A stretch of 64,000 nucleotides of DNA from Gloeophyllum trabeum ATCC 11539 (Eukaryota > Basidiomycota > Agaricomycetes > Gloeophyllales > Gloeophyllaceae). Below the pieces are notes generated by a model, which was not told where the DNA came from, ran no database searches, and was given only the letters and a program-made list of their open reading frames with translations. Below, piece by piece: positions 1 to 11,333 of the stretch. The stretch lies in contig NW_006920411.1 of the NCBI RefSeq assembly GCF_000344685.1, positions 1,677,626 through 1,741,625 of the forward strand, read 5' to 3'. Every line of letters starts with the position of its first letter. The first letter of the stretch is position 1. The position numbers and the translations under genes were made by a program.

Positions 1-372
1 ATGGGGAGGGAGATACTCACGTAGCGACAGGGCACTCCTCTTGTGGCCCGGGGTGATGGGTGGCAGCACCACCGGCTTCTTGCCATCGTCCCGAGCAGAC
101 AGGGCGAGCATGCGCGCCTGCTGGATGGATGCCGGGTTGGCAATCATCGGGTTGATGGTGTTTTCGGGCGGCGGGGCCGGCGGGGCAGTGGACTGTGCAC
201 CCACTTGAGCTTCCAACGCCCGGATCTTGGCTTGAAGTTGGGCAAGCGTTTGATCCAACGGCACTGAGCTACTTGGGTTTACAAAGTTAGGTCCGGTTTG
301 CTGTGTTTGGACCGGCGGGTAGGGGACAGGCGTGTTGCGGTTGCCGAAAGTGAGGCCGAGGTGAGAATGCAT
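1..372 (-). CDS. N-terminal part of an unidentified protein, possibly a retroelement Gag-like ORF (truncated by window edge)
   Basis: An open frame of 124 codons begins with an ATG at 370-372 on the minus strand and stays open to base 1, so the rest of the gene lies outside the window. The protein starts MHSHLGLTFGNRN, is Pro/Gln/Asn-rich, and has one heptad-like stretch (around residues 40-60, LDQTLAQLQAKIRALEAQV) that looks like a short coiled coil, followed by a proline run (APPAPPPEN). A GTGAGT at about 11-16 on the minus strand could be a donor site, but the frame also reads through it. The low-complexity N-terminus plus coiled coil is reminiscent of Gag-like proteins of fungal LTR elements, and a possible LTR and a tandem repeat lie just upstream; that link is inference. 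No conserved catalytic domain is visible in this fragment. Confidence 0.5.
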   Translation of the reverse strand, partial: MHSHLGLTFGNRNTPVPYPPVQTQQTGPNFVNPSSSVPLDQTLAQLQAKIRALEAQVGAQSTAPPAPPPENTINPMIANPASIQQARMLALSARDDGKKPVVLPPITPGHKRSALSLREYLPPH

Positions 373-464
373 GATGAACGGGGAAATGAATGGATAAGTT
401 GGTGATGTGGAATAGAAGGGGTTTTAGTGTAGAATAAGGCTGTAGAATAGCGTAGAGATTAAAT

Positions 465-580
465 CGAGGTAATATGCCTGCGTCTACTGTAGGAACGCTT
501 CGTCGTCGGTGAACGTCGTCGTCGAGGTAATATGCCTGCGTCTACTGTAGGAACGCTTCGTCGTCGGTGAACGTCGTCGT
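465..580. repeat. Perfect two-copy 58-bp tandem repeat
   Basis: A 58-bp unit beginning CGAGGTAATATGCCTGCGTC occurs twice head to tail (465-522 and 523-580), with the first bases of a third unit (CGAGGT) at 581. The copies look identical. The repeat sits about 90 bp upstream of the minus-strand start at 372, so it would lie in that gene's promoter or 5' leader. Each unit itself ends in GTC/CGT triplet-like sequence, a plausible substrate for slippage. Confidence 0.85.
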
Positions 581-811
581 CGAGGTCAGGAAGTCGAACG
601 ACGAGAAAACTGCTCGAGCACTGCCGCTCGGCTGGACGCTACTGCCGGCCTCTCTCGGCTTCGCTAGAGCTCGTCTGGCACTGCCACTATTGACCGTGGT
701 CCCGGATCGCCGGCCATCATTGCTTCCTCACTCTTTTGGACGCGCTCAATCGAACGAACAGACGAACGGACGAACGAAATAAGAATTGAGCAGCACTATA
801 ACAGGACAACG

Positions 812-968
812 TGTCGCGCCACACCACGTTACGCTTCGCGAGCAACTCTGCGCGAGCGCGCATCACTAGTATATAAAGTGCCGGGAGACCAGCGTTGACT
901 GTCTAATTAGAACTAACGCTGTAATCAGTCTGATTCTCAGTAATCAGATATAATTCGAACTGAAAACA
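812..968 (+). mobile_element. Possible short solo LTR
   Basis: The segment begins TGTCGCGCC and ends GAAAACA (TG...CA ends), contains a CG-rich first half and a TATATAAAG box near 871 followed by a GGGAGACC-like stretch, which is the usual layout of fungal Ty3-type LTRs. No target-site duplication is visible at these exact borders and no second copy is in the window, so this is weak. The remaining bases between 581 and 1384 hold no other recognisable gene. Confidence 0.25.
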
Positions 969-1384
969 GGAGATTCTGTCTAATCATCCCGGGGGGTTTT
1001 TCCTGATGGAGCCAGACGCGGGCTGATTGCATTCAGACATCTCGACAGTGCGGTAACACTAGTACTTCCCTGGTGGACTGTTCCACCTACACTGATGTAT
1101 GTATACACCATCAATAACCTGGGAGAGGACAGATGCAAAGTGCCTAAAAACTAAGATGAACGGCAGTGGGAGGAATGTCGAGCAGGAGGGATGGTCTATA
1201 GCAGTTTCCGGAGTGGTCCGTGATATCTCGCCGGGAAGTCTAAATGTACCAAATACAGTACCGAAGGTCTCCGAAGCCATCAATCTGACGTACAGAGACT
1301 TGCACAAAGTTGTTCAGTTGAGTTTGGTTGAGTGCAAGTTGAGTGGCGATCGCGTGCAGCGTGCCAAATTGTACTTGAGCAAAA

Positions 1385-4300
1385 ATGGACTTCGGACGGG
1401 CGCACGACGAGCTAAGTGACGACGAGGAGTGCGTTATTTCAGCATACTGAACGATCCGAATTACTCACCTGTCATACGGTTAAAGGTCCTTTCAATATCC
1501 GGGCACCTCCAGTGCAAGCAATGCCTTAGTGGAAGGGCCTTCTGGTGGTCATCAGGACGTTGACTCAGACGACGAGGAATTCGTCTATCCTGGCGTTATC
1601 TATCCTCAAGCGGGGCCTAACGGCACAACACAGCAGGCTGCCGCAGATCCTGTCCTTGTGTCAGTACCGCTGCCACCACCTCAGCCTGTCCCTCAGCACG
1701 CATCTCCCGCTCAACTAGAAGCTCTCTATGCTGCATCTTCTTCTGGAGATCTTAAGCTGTTGAAGAACTTGTTCCGTAATGCACTGCAATCCGAAAACGT
1801 CGAAGCTTTTGCACTTGCCAATGACGCATCATCTCGCACCGGCCTTACTGCCCTGCACGCGGCTGCTAGCAGAGGCTACTTGGATATCATCAAGTGGTGT
1901 AAGTTATACACATTTCATCTTTGCTCCTGGTTGTCGATGCTTTTTAGTGATGGAGGATTGCGGTGCTATGCCTGACCTGGAGGATAAAGAAGGGGAGGTC
2001 TGTGGATGCCTAGCTTTCTCTTGCGCGTCTGTTCACAGTCTTGTAGACGGCCCTGCACAAAGCCGCGCTCAATGGTCACTTGTCGATCGTCAAATACCTC
2101 CTTCCCGACAAGGCAGACGTCCATGCACGAGATGCAGATGGGTGGACGGCCCTGCATAATGCGTGTTCCAAGGTATGACCTCATTGTACCAATCCCCCCC
2201 ATCAGCTTCTCATGGCGTCCTAAGGGCTATCTGGACATTGTCAGATGGTTATGCGAGAATGCTGGTGCTGCTACGGAGGTCGATGGCGTGCGCGGAGTCG
2301 ACCTACGGAGTAAGGGTGGCTGGACGCCGCTCAGTACGTTCGTTCGTTCGCATCCACGGCAATTATCGCTGACATATAGGACTGTAGTGAATGCAGCTTC
2401 CAAAGGACACTTACCTGTTGTGAATTACTTGCTCAACAAACAGACAGCAAATCCCCTTGTTAGAAATAACTGGGGAGAAACCGCGTATGATGCTGCGGCT
2501 GCTGTCTTTGAAGTGTGGATATGCGAGGTGCGAGTTATCCGTAGCACAAGAGCCAACTGTGTCTTATGTTTCATTGCCAAAAGGTCCTGCAGAAAGCCGA
2601 GGCCGAGCAATGGAGAGGGACCACTGTTCTTTATGATCCTTTGGCTGTTCACACAACCGTGCCCCTGGTCTTGTATGAGAATCAGAGACTCGACGCCCGT
2701 CTGAAGACCCTAGCTGTGTCTGGGGGCCGACCGAGATTCTCTGCCTCAGGTCTGGGGAAGCAGGGCCGTCGTGCACCGTTCGAGCTCAAGTTGCCGAAGC
2801 CCGATGATTCTGGTAAAAAGGAAATACCAGCTTGGCGCAGTGATGTCCATTTGCCATTCTTGGAAGAGCCTTTCAAGCTGCCTCCGCCAGTTAAAGAGGA
2901 TCCGGCGACTCAGGGAGCAGAGAGAAGCCATTTCTGGCTGTAAGGATTATTTCTTAATCACGATCTTTGTTGTCTAACTGGGTTACAGGTCAGATTGGAC
3001 GCTGGATGTTACACCTCCCGCGGTAGACGCCGATGAAGGATGGCAGTACGCTCGTACTTTCCAGGATCCAGATGATCAGTGGACTGCTGAGGCCCCAGCT
3101 CCCTTGGAACGTCTGCTCAACGGTGGCGGAGCCGTTGTTGCCGGGCTGTCGGGGTCTTCGTCGGGCGCCAACGGGACCCGCTCGCGCTCCAGCTCCCAAA
3201 GCGCCCAGCCGTGGGTACGCCGTAGGCGCTGGGTCCGTGTGATGCGACGCAGGCTGGATATCCCACCGATTCCTTTCTTGCAGCCGGACGGGAAGATGTA
3301 CCATATGGCCCCTGATGGCAATTTGATTCCGGTCATGAGCGACAATGACAGCGCATTTGCGGAGGAGGGCGGGCAGGAGCTCAGTGCAATGCCCTCCAGT
3401 GGACTTCTAGCGGCTGGGGACTATCTCGCTCGCGCGAGGTATCTGGCGGGCACTGATCACGATGATGCGGGAATAAATAGTACGTCTACTTCGGCGTTGG
3501 ACGCCAGGAGGGCAATTGCAAAATTGGAGCGGGCGACTACGGAATTGAGACAGGGAATCCTCAGTGCGTGTTGTCAGATTACACAAAGCTATGTTATAAA
3601 CCTCTTCCATCAGGTGATGTTGATCCTGAGCGGAAGACCCAAGCTGAGATTCTGCTTGACGCGTATACCCGAGAGCTAGAGAGACGACGGCTTCAGGCTG
3701 GTGCCCAGGGTCTGGTGATCTCAGGTCCTGGTGCGTAGGAGACTACTATGCTGCCCGTCACGACTGACCTCCTGGTAGATGCCGCACCCTTCGAGGATGA
3801 CGATGATGATGATGATGAGTTCGTTTATCCTGGTGCATCCCCTGGCCATCAGAGGACTCCCCGTGCATCCTCAATTCGTTCATCCGGCACGGATTATTTC
3901 GGCCGTGCCAATGCTTCAAATGCTACCAGGGTGCCTACAGATCTGACGCCGCATTTGTCCCAATCACCCGAGTTCCGTGTACCGACTCACGAAGCCCCTC
4001 AAAAAGTAGTGACGCCCAGATGGACGCCACATCAGGTCCATGCTCAATGGGAGAGAGACGCAAGTGTGAACGAGTGCCGCGACTGCCATCGAAGATTCAA
4101 TTTCATCACACGTAGAGTGCGTGCTATAGTCATTTCTTGTTCATATTGAGTGGCTGAAGCTACTACATTTTGTAGCATGTAAGGCTTTTAATTGCGTTAA
4201 TGAACTTCTTGCCTGAATATACTGTAGCACTGCCGGAGATGCGGACGTATCTTCTGCGACCGCTGCTCGGCCTATCGTGCGGTGTTAGACCCCTCAGACG

Positions 4301-4970
4301 TTGTGCATGATCCCGCATTTCCAGAGACGACGTCGTCGGGTTCTTCGCACCGTGTATGCAGGTCATGTTATGAAGAAGTCACCGCCAATGTGCCTAGTCC
4401 CCTCCAGACAGGAGGCGGCCGGTCAATGGAGCGCATTGTCGTTGACCAAGCCAGGTTATCGGTTTCACCGGCAGGCAGAAGACGATCCAGCTCCCAGATC
4501 AGCGATCTTAATGAGTCAGTACCATCATTCACCTAGTACTGCGACGAAGCTGACCCCGCGCAGATGTCCTGTCTGCGGTCAAAGCTTGGAGGAGTTAGGC
4601 CCTAGCGCTGTGCAGGAAGCTCATGTCAAACTCTGCCTAGAAGGTGGCACCGGCGCCTCGCCAACAATGGCGAGATACCTTGTCTACAAGCTTCCGGCAG
4701 AAAGTGCCTTGATTGGGGTCGAATGTGAAATCTTTATGTACTCGCATGTTGCATGATCGCTCATAGTCTTTGTTCCCACATGCAGGCGTGATTTGTCTGG
4801 AAGAGTTTGTTGTGGGTTCGCAGGTTGCACGTCTTAGCTGCCTATGCAGCTTCCACAACGGTTCGTCCTTTTGTCCTTTTCCCGGTCTTTCTCGTGTTTC
4901 ACATGTTTTCCTAGCCTGCCTCACTTCTTGGCTGCAAAGAGGACGAAGCTGCCCCGTCCACGCTAGATAA
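1385..4970 (+). CDS. Ankyrin-repeat / DysF / FYVE / C2HC / RING multidomain protein (putative membrane-targeted E3 ubiquitin ligase)
   Basis: Roughly ten to twelve exons splice in phase into one protein. Order: acidic start (ATG 1385, MDFGRAHDELSDDED, intron 1429-1512); an acidic EFVYPG motif; four ankyrin units (TALHAAASRGYLDIIKW, ALHKAALNGHLSIVKYLL, GYLDIVRWL, NAASKGHLPVVNYLL); a DysF/peroxin pair (DWTLDVTPPAVDADEGWQYA, then WVRRRRWVRVMRR); a Glu/Arg helix; a 48-nt intron (3731-3778); a second acidic DEFVYPG; a FYVE-like finger (WERDASVNECRDCHRRF, then HCRRCGRIFCDRC); a C2HC finger (CPVCGQSL...HVKLC); and a C-terminal RING (ECVICLEEF...CLCSFH...CLTSWL...CPVH). FYVE domains bind PI3P on endosomes or vacuoles and RING domains recruit E2 enzymes, so a PI3P-targeted ubiquitin ligase is inferred. 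The FYVE core reads RRHC where RRHHC is usual. It could be two genes, but the 3731-3778 intron joins the halves cleanly (GP-DAAPF). Confidence 0.82.
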
Positions 4971-5136
4971 ACACACCCTAATTGCACTGCTTTGCTCTGC
5001 TGATCGCGCTATCCGAGTCGTCTACGCTGTCCTGGCCTTTAAGCACACCTCATTCTCTACCTAATCTTACATACATTACATATGGAATACAGGTTATGAC
5101 TAACGTGCGGAAGCTGTAATTGCCCTTGGTCTCCAG

Positions 5137-6083
5137 TCAGTCGCCCTCATATAATGAATTGTGCGGTATCCTTGAATGATCTATCCGAATGATGTCGTTG
5201 TAATCGTCCTCGTCAGGCTCGATAATGTCTTGGCCTTTCCTCCCATCGTCATCCTCATCTACGAACCAGCTTGCGGGATCATCATCGGAATCGTCTTCAT
5301 CTTCATCATCCTCATCCTCCATGTCAGACTCCGTTGGCTTGTAACTCCTACGTTATATGATGAGAACTCGTGATGTAGCAAAAGGCATCTCGGTCCACTC
5401 ACAAGAAGGCCCACATCCTGGCGTCCATCTCTGCTCTGGTCAGCACTTCACCCTTAATCGGCAGCCCCTGGCGCATCTTCCTCTCATTGATCTTCTGTTT
5501 CTTCATCAGGTCGTGCGCATGGGCCCGCTTCTCGATCTCGACAGCTTCTTGGAAACTCAGGGTGTTGGGGCCTGTAGTGGCGGTCGTCTGCTGGGTCTAC
5601 AGTGAATATGAGTCAACGTCGTGTGCACGAAACAATTGTCAAACACGCACGAATTTGGCGAGGACTCGTTGTTTCGCTGCAATAGCTCGCGAGAGAGGCG
5701 GCTCTTGGGGTTGGTTGACGGTCATACCCTCGCTGATGGAAGTGCTGCTCATTCCCTCTTGGATGCTGTCCATCCCGAGCGCAGTGAGCCGCGCCACAAC
5801 AGCGGCCTGTTCTTGAGATACTCGCTGGATGTACACAGAAGTGGAAGCTGAACTGAAAAGCCACGGCAACGGAGTTGGTAAGAGTCAGGCGAATAATGAC
5901 ATTCGCTTACGCAGATGAGAGTATCTTCGCGTTCTTCTCTTGTAAATCGCGCAGCTCGCGGACGGACAACTGCTCGATCGGACGCTGCTTTGGCCTAGGC
6001 GGAGCGATGAAACCGGGGGGTACGCCCGACTTCTGGCGAGCACGGGTGGGGGACATGGGTCGAGTGGTGGGCGAAGGGGGCAT
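5137..6083 (-). CDS. Conserved hypothetical protein with acidic C-terminal tail
   Basis: Four exons splice in phase: MPPSPTTRPMSPTRARQ... to KILSSA (ATG at 6081-6083); a helical segment RVSQEQAAVVARLTALGM; a basic, charged helix (FQEAVEIEKRAHAHDLMKKQ, then INERKMRQGLPIKG); and a last exon starting SYKPTESDMEDEDDEDEDD with about a dozen Asp/Glu, ending NSLYEGD. Introns are near 5860-5910, 5595-5650 and 5320-5400, all GT-AG. I do not recognise the family. The Pro/Arg-rich start, charged coiled-coil middle and acidic tail are typical of nuclear or chaperone-like scaffold proteins, but no domain proves it. It is convergent with the upstream FYVE/RING gene (166 bp apart) and in tandem with PI31 on the same strand, about 270 bp downstream. 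An upstream start in the same frame (to 6170) is possible but less likely. Confidence 0.7.
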
Positions 6084-6353
6084 GTTGCTGTTGCCGGCGA
6101 ACCAATGCTGGCTGGTATTCAAGCTGTAGTGAGCTGAGTTGTGGGTCCGTGTTACGGTTTCAGACCACAATCAGCAGATCTAGGTCCACCAAAAAAGGCA
6201 AGTTCGATGGCAACTGCGGTTTCACCAGATCGCACTGTAGCTTGATACTCATAGTACAAACACAAACTACAGAAAGGCTGCTACTACTACGTTATACAAC
6301 GGGGCGTCCAAATACAGCTTGTTTCAGCTTATAATACATTGCGGTAGTTGCCA

Positions 6354-7508
6354 TCACATAAACATATCACCCTGGCAATAACAGGTCGTTCAGAGCAGCT
6401 CGGCAAGCCAGACAGATCCGAAACACTCACAGCACCAGGAGGCATGAACTCGTCATTATCAGGCCCTCTCATGTTGCCTCCTCCAGGCATGCCGCCTATG
6501 CCGCCTATACCACCCACGCCGCCCCGTCCTCGCCCAGGCAGAGCAGGTCCGACGGGATCAAATCTCGCACCAGGAGGTGCACCCAAGGGAGGAAGGAACC
6601 CGTCGCCACCCCAGGGCCCTTGTGGTTGACCAGCACTTCCAAATCCTCCGCGGCGCCCCCCGAATATCGGGTGGTCGGGGCCTACGTACATTCCATCGCC
6701 TGAATTGGGAGGGAAGAGAGGCGGAGGTGCAAAAGGATTCTGAGGGAATGGGTCGAGATCCCGACGGCCGATAGATAACGGGTTCTCGGGAGGTATGTGT
6801 GAGTATGGAGAACGAGTCGGTTCGTTGGGCGGTGCCTCGGGTCGTGGACGTGCAGGAGCAGGGTTCGAGTTGGACGCCCGAGGAGCGGATCCCCCGACAG
6901 TTGTAGACGCGTCAGCGGTAGCATCCTCGGTATAACCAGGCTTGTTAAGACCTGGCATGAGTTTCTGGATGATTTTCAGCTTGTATTGGGACATCAGGTC
7001 CGAGACTCTGTTTGAGGAGATGAAGCCGTGAACAAGAGGCTGGGCATCGGATGCTGTCAGGTCGTGGGGATAGAAAGATTGCGAAACGAAATCGCTGGTT
7101 TGAATGTCAAGGGAAGCAGCCTTATCACTCTGAGACGATACATGAATGAGCGCCCCAACTGCATATGCAATTTTTACTCACCTCGATGGCAATTGCATTG
7201 ATCAGGGTGCGAGGACCTAGCTTGACAATCTTAACGAGGTACTCAAGGCTGCTCTGCTCATGCTTGTATCGAAAAGCGTAGTTCCCGGGACCATGTTTAT
7301 TCCATTCATCTGGAAGGACATTGTCCAGGATTGACCTTGCCGGCGCGTCTTCATCTACAGCGACAAGACGGAACCCCACCGCGACCATAGCTGTGTGCAA
7401 CAATGCGACGATGCCATCGTGTGGGGACTTGAGTTTTTTCTCCGCTGGTGGTAGTAAATTGGGAAGTTTTGAAAGGAGAGCAGAGGGGTCTAAAAGGTCA
7501 GCGGTCAT
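6354..7508 (-). CDS. Proteasome inhibitor/regulator PI31 (PSMF1-like)
   Basis: The protein starts MTADLLDPSALLSKLPNLLP (ATG 7506-7508). The first exon has the PI31 N-terminal alpha/beta domain (SPHDGIVALLHTAMVAVGF, LPDEWNKHGPGNYAFRYKH, ...LVKIVKLGPRTLINAIAIE). After one intron it continues SDKAASLDIQTSDFVSQSFY into FISSNRVSDLMSQYKLKIIQ. The second half is Pro/Gly-rich with the PI31 C-terminal signature GMYVGPDHPIFGGRRG and DGFLPPLGAPPGARFDPVGP, then a GGIGGIGGMPGGG run and EFMPPGA. A last small exon (acceptor near 6372) adds GDMFM and a TGA at 6354-6356. PI31 binds the 20S proteasome through its C-terminus and in animals and plants also helps move or assemble proteasomes; the F-box-interacting N-domain is shared. 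Three proteasome subunit genes lie 13-16 kb away. It diverges from PRP5 over a 209-bp spacer. Confidence 0.92.
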
Positions 7509-7717
7509 GGCAATAGTCGAGGTTAGAACGGTATTATGGAGAGCACAAGGCGTACGCAAGTATACTCACAGGAGGGAAGCGCATCATACAGAGCCCGGCT
7601 CCGCGGGTCCGAGAGCCCAATGCCACCGCTGCCAAACAACGTCAAACTTGCACTTCTCTCTGCACCTCCATTCGTCTAGCCTTACCTCGAGCCTGCGAGC
7701 CGTCGACGACCGCTCCG
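7509..7717. promoter_or_regulatory. Divergent PI31 / PRP5 promoter
   Basis: Only 209 bp separate the two start codons. There is no TATA box; the PRP5-proximal half is pyrimidine-rich (CTTGCACTTCTCTCTGCACC), as is common in front of fungal housekeeping starts. A donor-like GTGAGTATAC on the minus strand near 7565 suggests a possible 5' leader intron of PI31. Confidence 0.55.
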
Positions 7718-10700
7718 ATGGCACGACGGGATAGATCCTACTCACCAGACGGCGCGAATAAGAGGGTAAGGTCTTCATATCGCTCTTCACCCAGGTCCCC
7801 GTCGCCGACCAGGCGCCAAAGACCTAGATACGACGACAGGGATCGGGATAGGGACAGGGATAGGGACTACCGTGACCGCGACCGCGACCGCGACCGGTAC
7901 CGGGACGATAGATACCGCGACGAGAGGCGGAGAGACACGTACAGGGACGACAGACGTGTTGACCGTAAAGATGAACGCCGGCGCTCCCGCTCCCGCTCGC
8001 GTGAGCGGAGAGACAGGGAGCGCGATAGAGAGAAGCCCGCGCCTGCTACTCCCGAGAAGTCCCAGGAGAAGGAAGATAAAGCTCCTGAAGATGGCAAGAA
8101 GAAGGATCTGAAGGCCAAACTGGAAGCTTGGAAGAAGCAAAGGGAGGCAACGAAAGCCTTAGACGAGGCGAAGGCGAAAGCTATGGCCTTGGCAGGGAAG
8201 TCGGCCCCTCCAGGTGAGCATCTTGCTATCTTAACTGTCACTTCATGATTTCACACCACTTGGTCAATGCCCCATAGCTCCTGCGGCAGCTGCTCCCACA
8301 ACAGCTGCATCGTCAGGACAACTCAATCGCGCTGCTCTTGGTGGCCTTGGCCTGAAGGGTCTTCCCGTGAAGCCTGATCTTCTAAAGCAAACCAAGGCTT
8401 CGACTGCCGCGAAAATGGACGACTCGGTCGAAACGAAGCGCACTCTTGAGAAGCTAGAAGACATGCCAGCGATCGATATGACCATGGTCGAAGGTCAAAG
8501 CGGAGTCGGCGATTTGGAAGGCGACGACGATGACGAGGAGGCCAATAGGATGGAGCAAGAGCTGAAAGAGAAGGCCAAGGAGGAGGCCAAGATGGAGGTA
8601 GACGAGGACGATGTCGACCCTCTCGACGCCTTCATGAGTAGTGTGAAAGAGGAAGTGAAGAAGGTGAACGAGGAGGACCTGAAGAAGATGGGCGTCAGCG
8701 TCGGTAGTCTGCGTGCTCGTCTGGATGACCAGAATGGGGACGAAGGTCCAGATGATATGGGCGAGCTTGCCGCGGACGAACTAGATGTGACAGACCTCAA
8801 CGCGGAAGATATCTTGGCTTTAGCGGCGAAGAAGGTCAAGAAGAAGGAGCTTGCCACTGTCGACCATTCTCGTATCCGTTACGAGCCTTTCCGCAAGGAA
8901 TTCTATGTCCCGCCACCTGACATCGCTGAAATGACGGATGAGGAGGCAGATCTGTTGCGACTCGAGCTGGATGGGATCAAAATACGTGGTGTGGACTGCC
9001 CGCGGCCTGTTACAAAATGGAGCCACTTCGGCTTGCCTGCTAGCTGGTGCGTACTTGATCATCGGCGACATGGGTGGTGCTAATGATCGTCTTATAGTCT
9101 GGAGGTTATCAAAGAGAAGAACTACACTGCCCCTACACCCATTCAAGCTCAAGCTGTTCCTGCAATTATGTCCGGTCGGGATGTCATTGGTGTGGCCAAG
9201 ACGGGTTCTGGCAAGACTATTGCTTTCCTATTGCCAATGTTCAGACATATCAAGGACCAGCGACCGCTCGAGCAGATGGAAGGCCCTATTGCCGTTATCA
9301 TGACACCCACTCGCGAGCTCGCTGTACAGATACACAGGGAATGCAAGCCGTTCTTACGGGTTCTCAATCTGCGCGTTAGTCTATCTTATATTGTTATCTT
9401 CGATCAACAGCTGATCATTTTTTGCCCGACGTACCGTAGGCTGTTTGCGCTTACGGTGGTTCACCGATCAAAGACCAGATCGCGGACATGAAGAAGGGCG
9501 CGGAGATCATAGTATGCACACCAGGCCGGATGATCGACCTCTTAACAGCGAATTCGGGTCGTGTGACTAATCTTAAGCGAGTCACCTACCTGGTGCTGGA
9601 CGAAGCCGACCGCATGTTTGACATGGGTTTCGAACCTCAAGTCATGAAAATCGTCAACAACATTCGTCCTGACCGTCAGACCGTGTTATTCTCCGCGACA
9701 TTCCCTAAACAAATGGACTCGCTTGCTCGTAAGATTTTGAAGAAGCCTCTTGAGATCACCGTCGGTGGTCGCTCAGTGGTTGCTCCCGAAATCGAACAAA
9801 TCGTCGAAGTCCGTCCTGAGGAGACCAAGTTCACTCGGCTTTTGGAAATTCTGGGTCAGATGTATAACGAAGACCCTGAGGCCAGGACCCTGATCTTTGT
9901 TGACCGGCAGGAAGCAGCGGACGATCTATTGCGAGAACTCTTACGCAAGGGGTATCTGTGCATGTCGCTGCACGGCGGCAAGGATCAAGTCGACCGAGAC
10001 CAGACCATCGCTGACTTCAAGTCGGGTGTTGTGCCCATTGTCATCGCTACATCTGTCGCAGCCAGAGGTTTGGACGTGAAGCAACTGAAGCTGGTCATTA
10101 ACTACGATGCGCCCAACCACATGGAGGACTATGTGCATCGTGCTGGCCGCACAGGACGGGCGGGTAACAAAGGGACATGCGTGACCTTCATAACTCCTGA
10201 CCAGGAACGATACTCTGTGGACATATACAGGGCGCTGCAAGCCAGTAATGCTGCAGTGCCCAAAGACCTTGAAGAGATGGCGAACGGTCAGTGTCTCTTT
10301 CCAGCTTCGGTTTCATTGTACGCTCATGGACTAACGCCCCGCTCTGCAGCTTTCCTCGACAAGGTTAAAGCTGGCAAAGCCCATATCGCCGGATCTGGCT
10401 TCGGTGGCAAGGGTCTAGACCGACTGGACAAGGAGCGTGATGCCAAAGAGAAAGCAGAACGTAAGGCCTACGGTGAGGGTGGGGAGGAAGAAAAGGCAGC
10501 CACTACCGAGGAAACCGCAACCAAGCCGGGTGACGATATGAACTTCGGCAACTTCAAGGTTGAGGTCAAACGAGGCCCTGCGCCAGATTCTTCTAAAGGC
10601 CTGCTTGGCGTGGCAGGTGCCGCTGCTGCTGCCAAGCGGCTCGCGCAGCAGAAGGAGCAAGAGAAACTGCAGAACTCTCTGCGTGCGGCTGAAGAAGCCG

Positions 10701-11333
10701 TGGCTAGAGCTGGCAAGGACACGCCCGCACACAAACAGGCCATGAGCGTCGTTGCCAAACTGAACGCGCAGCTCAGAGCGCACAAGCTGGTTATGCAGTC
10801 ACAAATTCCCTTTGACGATTCGGCCAGCCGGAAGGCAGATGCTACTGAGTTCCACGCCATCATACCCATTAACGATTATCCCCAGAAGGCTAGGTGGAAG
10901 GTCACGAATAAGGAGACTATGGTTCAGGTAAGTTTTGCAGGTCCCATTCACTCCAGGCAGCACTCAGGAGATCTCGTAGTTAATCGATATGACCGGAGCA
11001 TCTGTAACTAATAAGGGTAAGTGGGCAATACCCTCCTGATTCACAGGCAATGCTGATTGCGTCACTCAGGTATCTTCTACGAAGCTGGGAAGGAGCCACC
11101 GCCAGAGGGCCCGCCGAAGCTACATCTGCTCATCGAGTCAAATGAGGAGTGGAGGGTGCGTCATGTTCCCATCGCGATACATTCATCCGCTGACTAAGTG
11201 TGGGCGAATACAATGATAGGTCGAGCAAGCAGTGCGCGAAATCAAACGTCTGCTTCTGGAGGCTTCCGCGGCAGCAATACAAGCCGAGATGCGGAATCCC
11301 ACTGGCACCATAGGGCGTTACAGTGTTATCTGA
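7718..11333 (+). CDS. PRP5: Pre-mRNA-processing ATP-dependent RNA helicase Prp5 (DDX46-like)
   Basis: Starts at ATG 7718 with an RS/RD-rich tail (many RD dipeptides near residues 40-65, then [18 protein letters not shown]), a Lys/Glu-rich helix and an acidic stretch ([20 protein letters not shown]). The DEAD-box core follows: AKTGSGKT (motif I), [10 protein letters not shown] (Ia), CTPGR (Ib), [14 protein letters not shown] (II), [11 protein letters not shown] (III), [11 protein letters not shown] (V), [10 protein letters not shown] (VI). The unique DDX46/Prp5 C-terminal KH-like region is present: [20 protein letters not shown], then after a 52-nt intron [38 protein letters not shown] and [10 protein letters not shown], ending GTIGRYSVI with TGA 11331-11333. 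Prp5 remodels U2 snRNP at the branch site during prespliceosome formation, in the nucleus. About seven introns, all short. Length and motif order are typical of the family and nothing appears broken. Confidence 0.96.

Noticed and set aside
8495..8857. 120-codon Ser-rich antisense frame
   Set aside because: It is the reverse of the acidic/Lys-rich PRP5 linker; composition explains it.
10415..10869. Long open frames antisense to the 3' part of PRP5
   Set aside because: They mirror the codon pattern of a well supported helicase exon and encode Ser/Ala/Leu-biased sequence with no domain.
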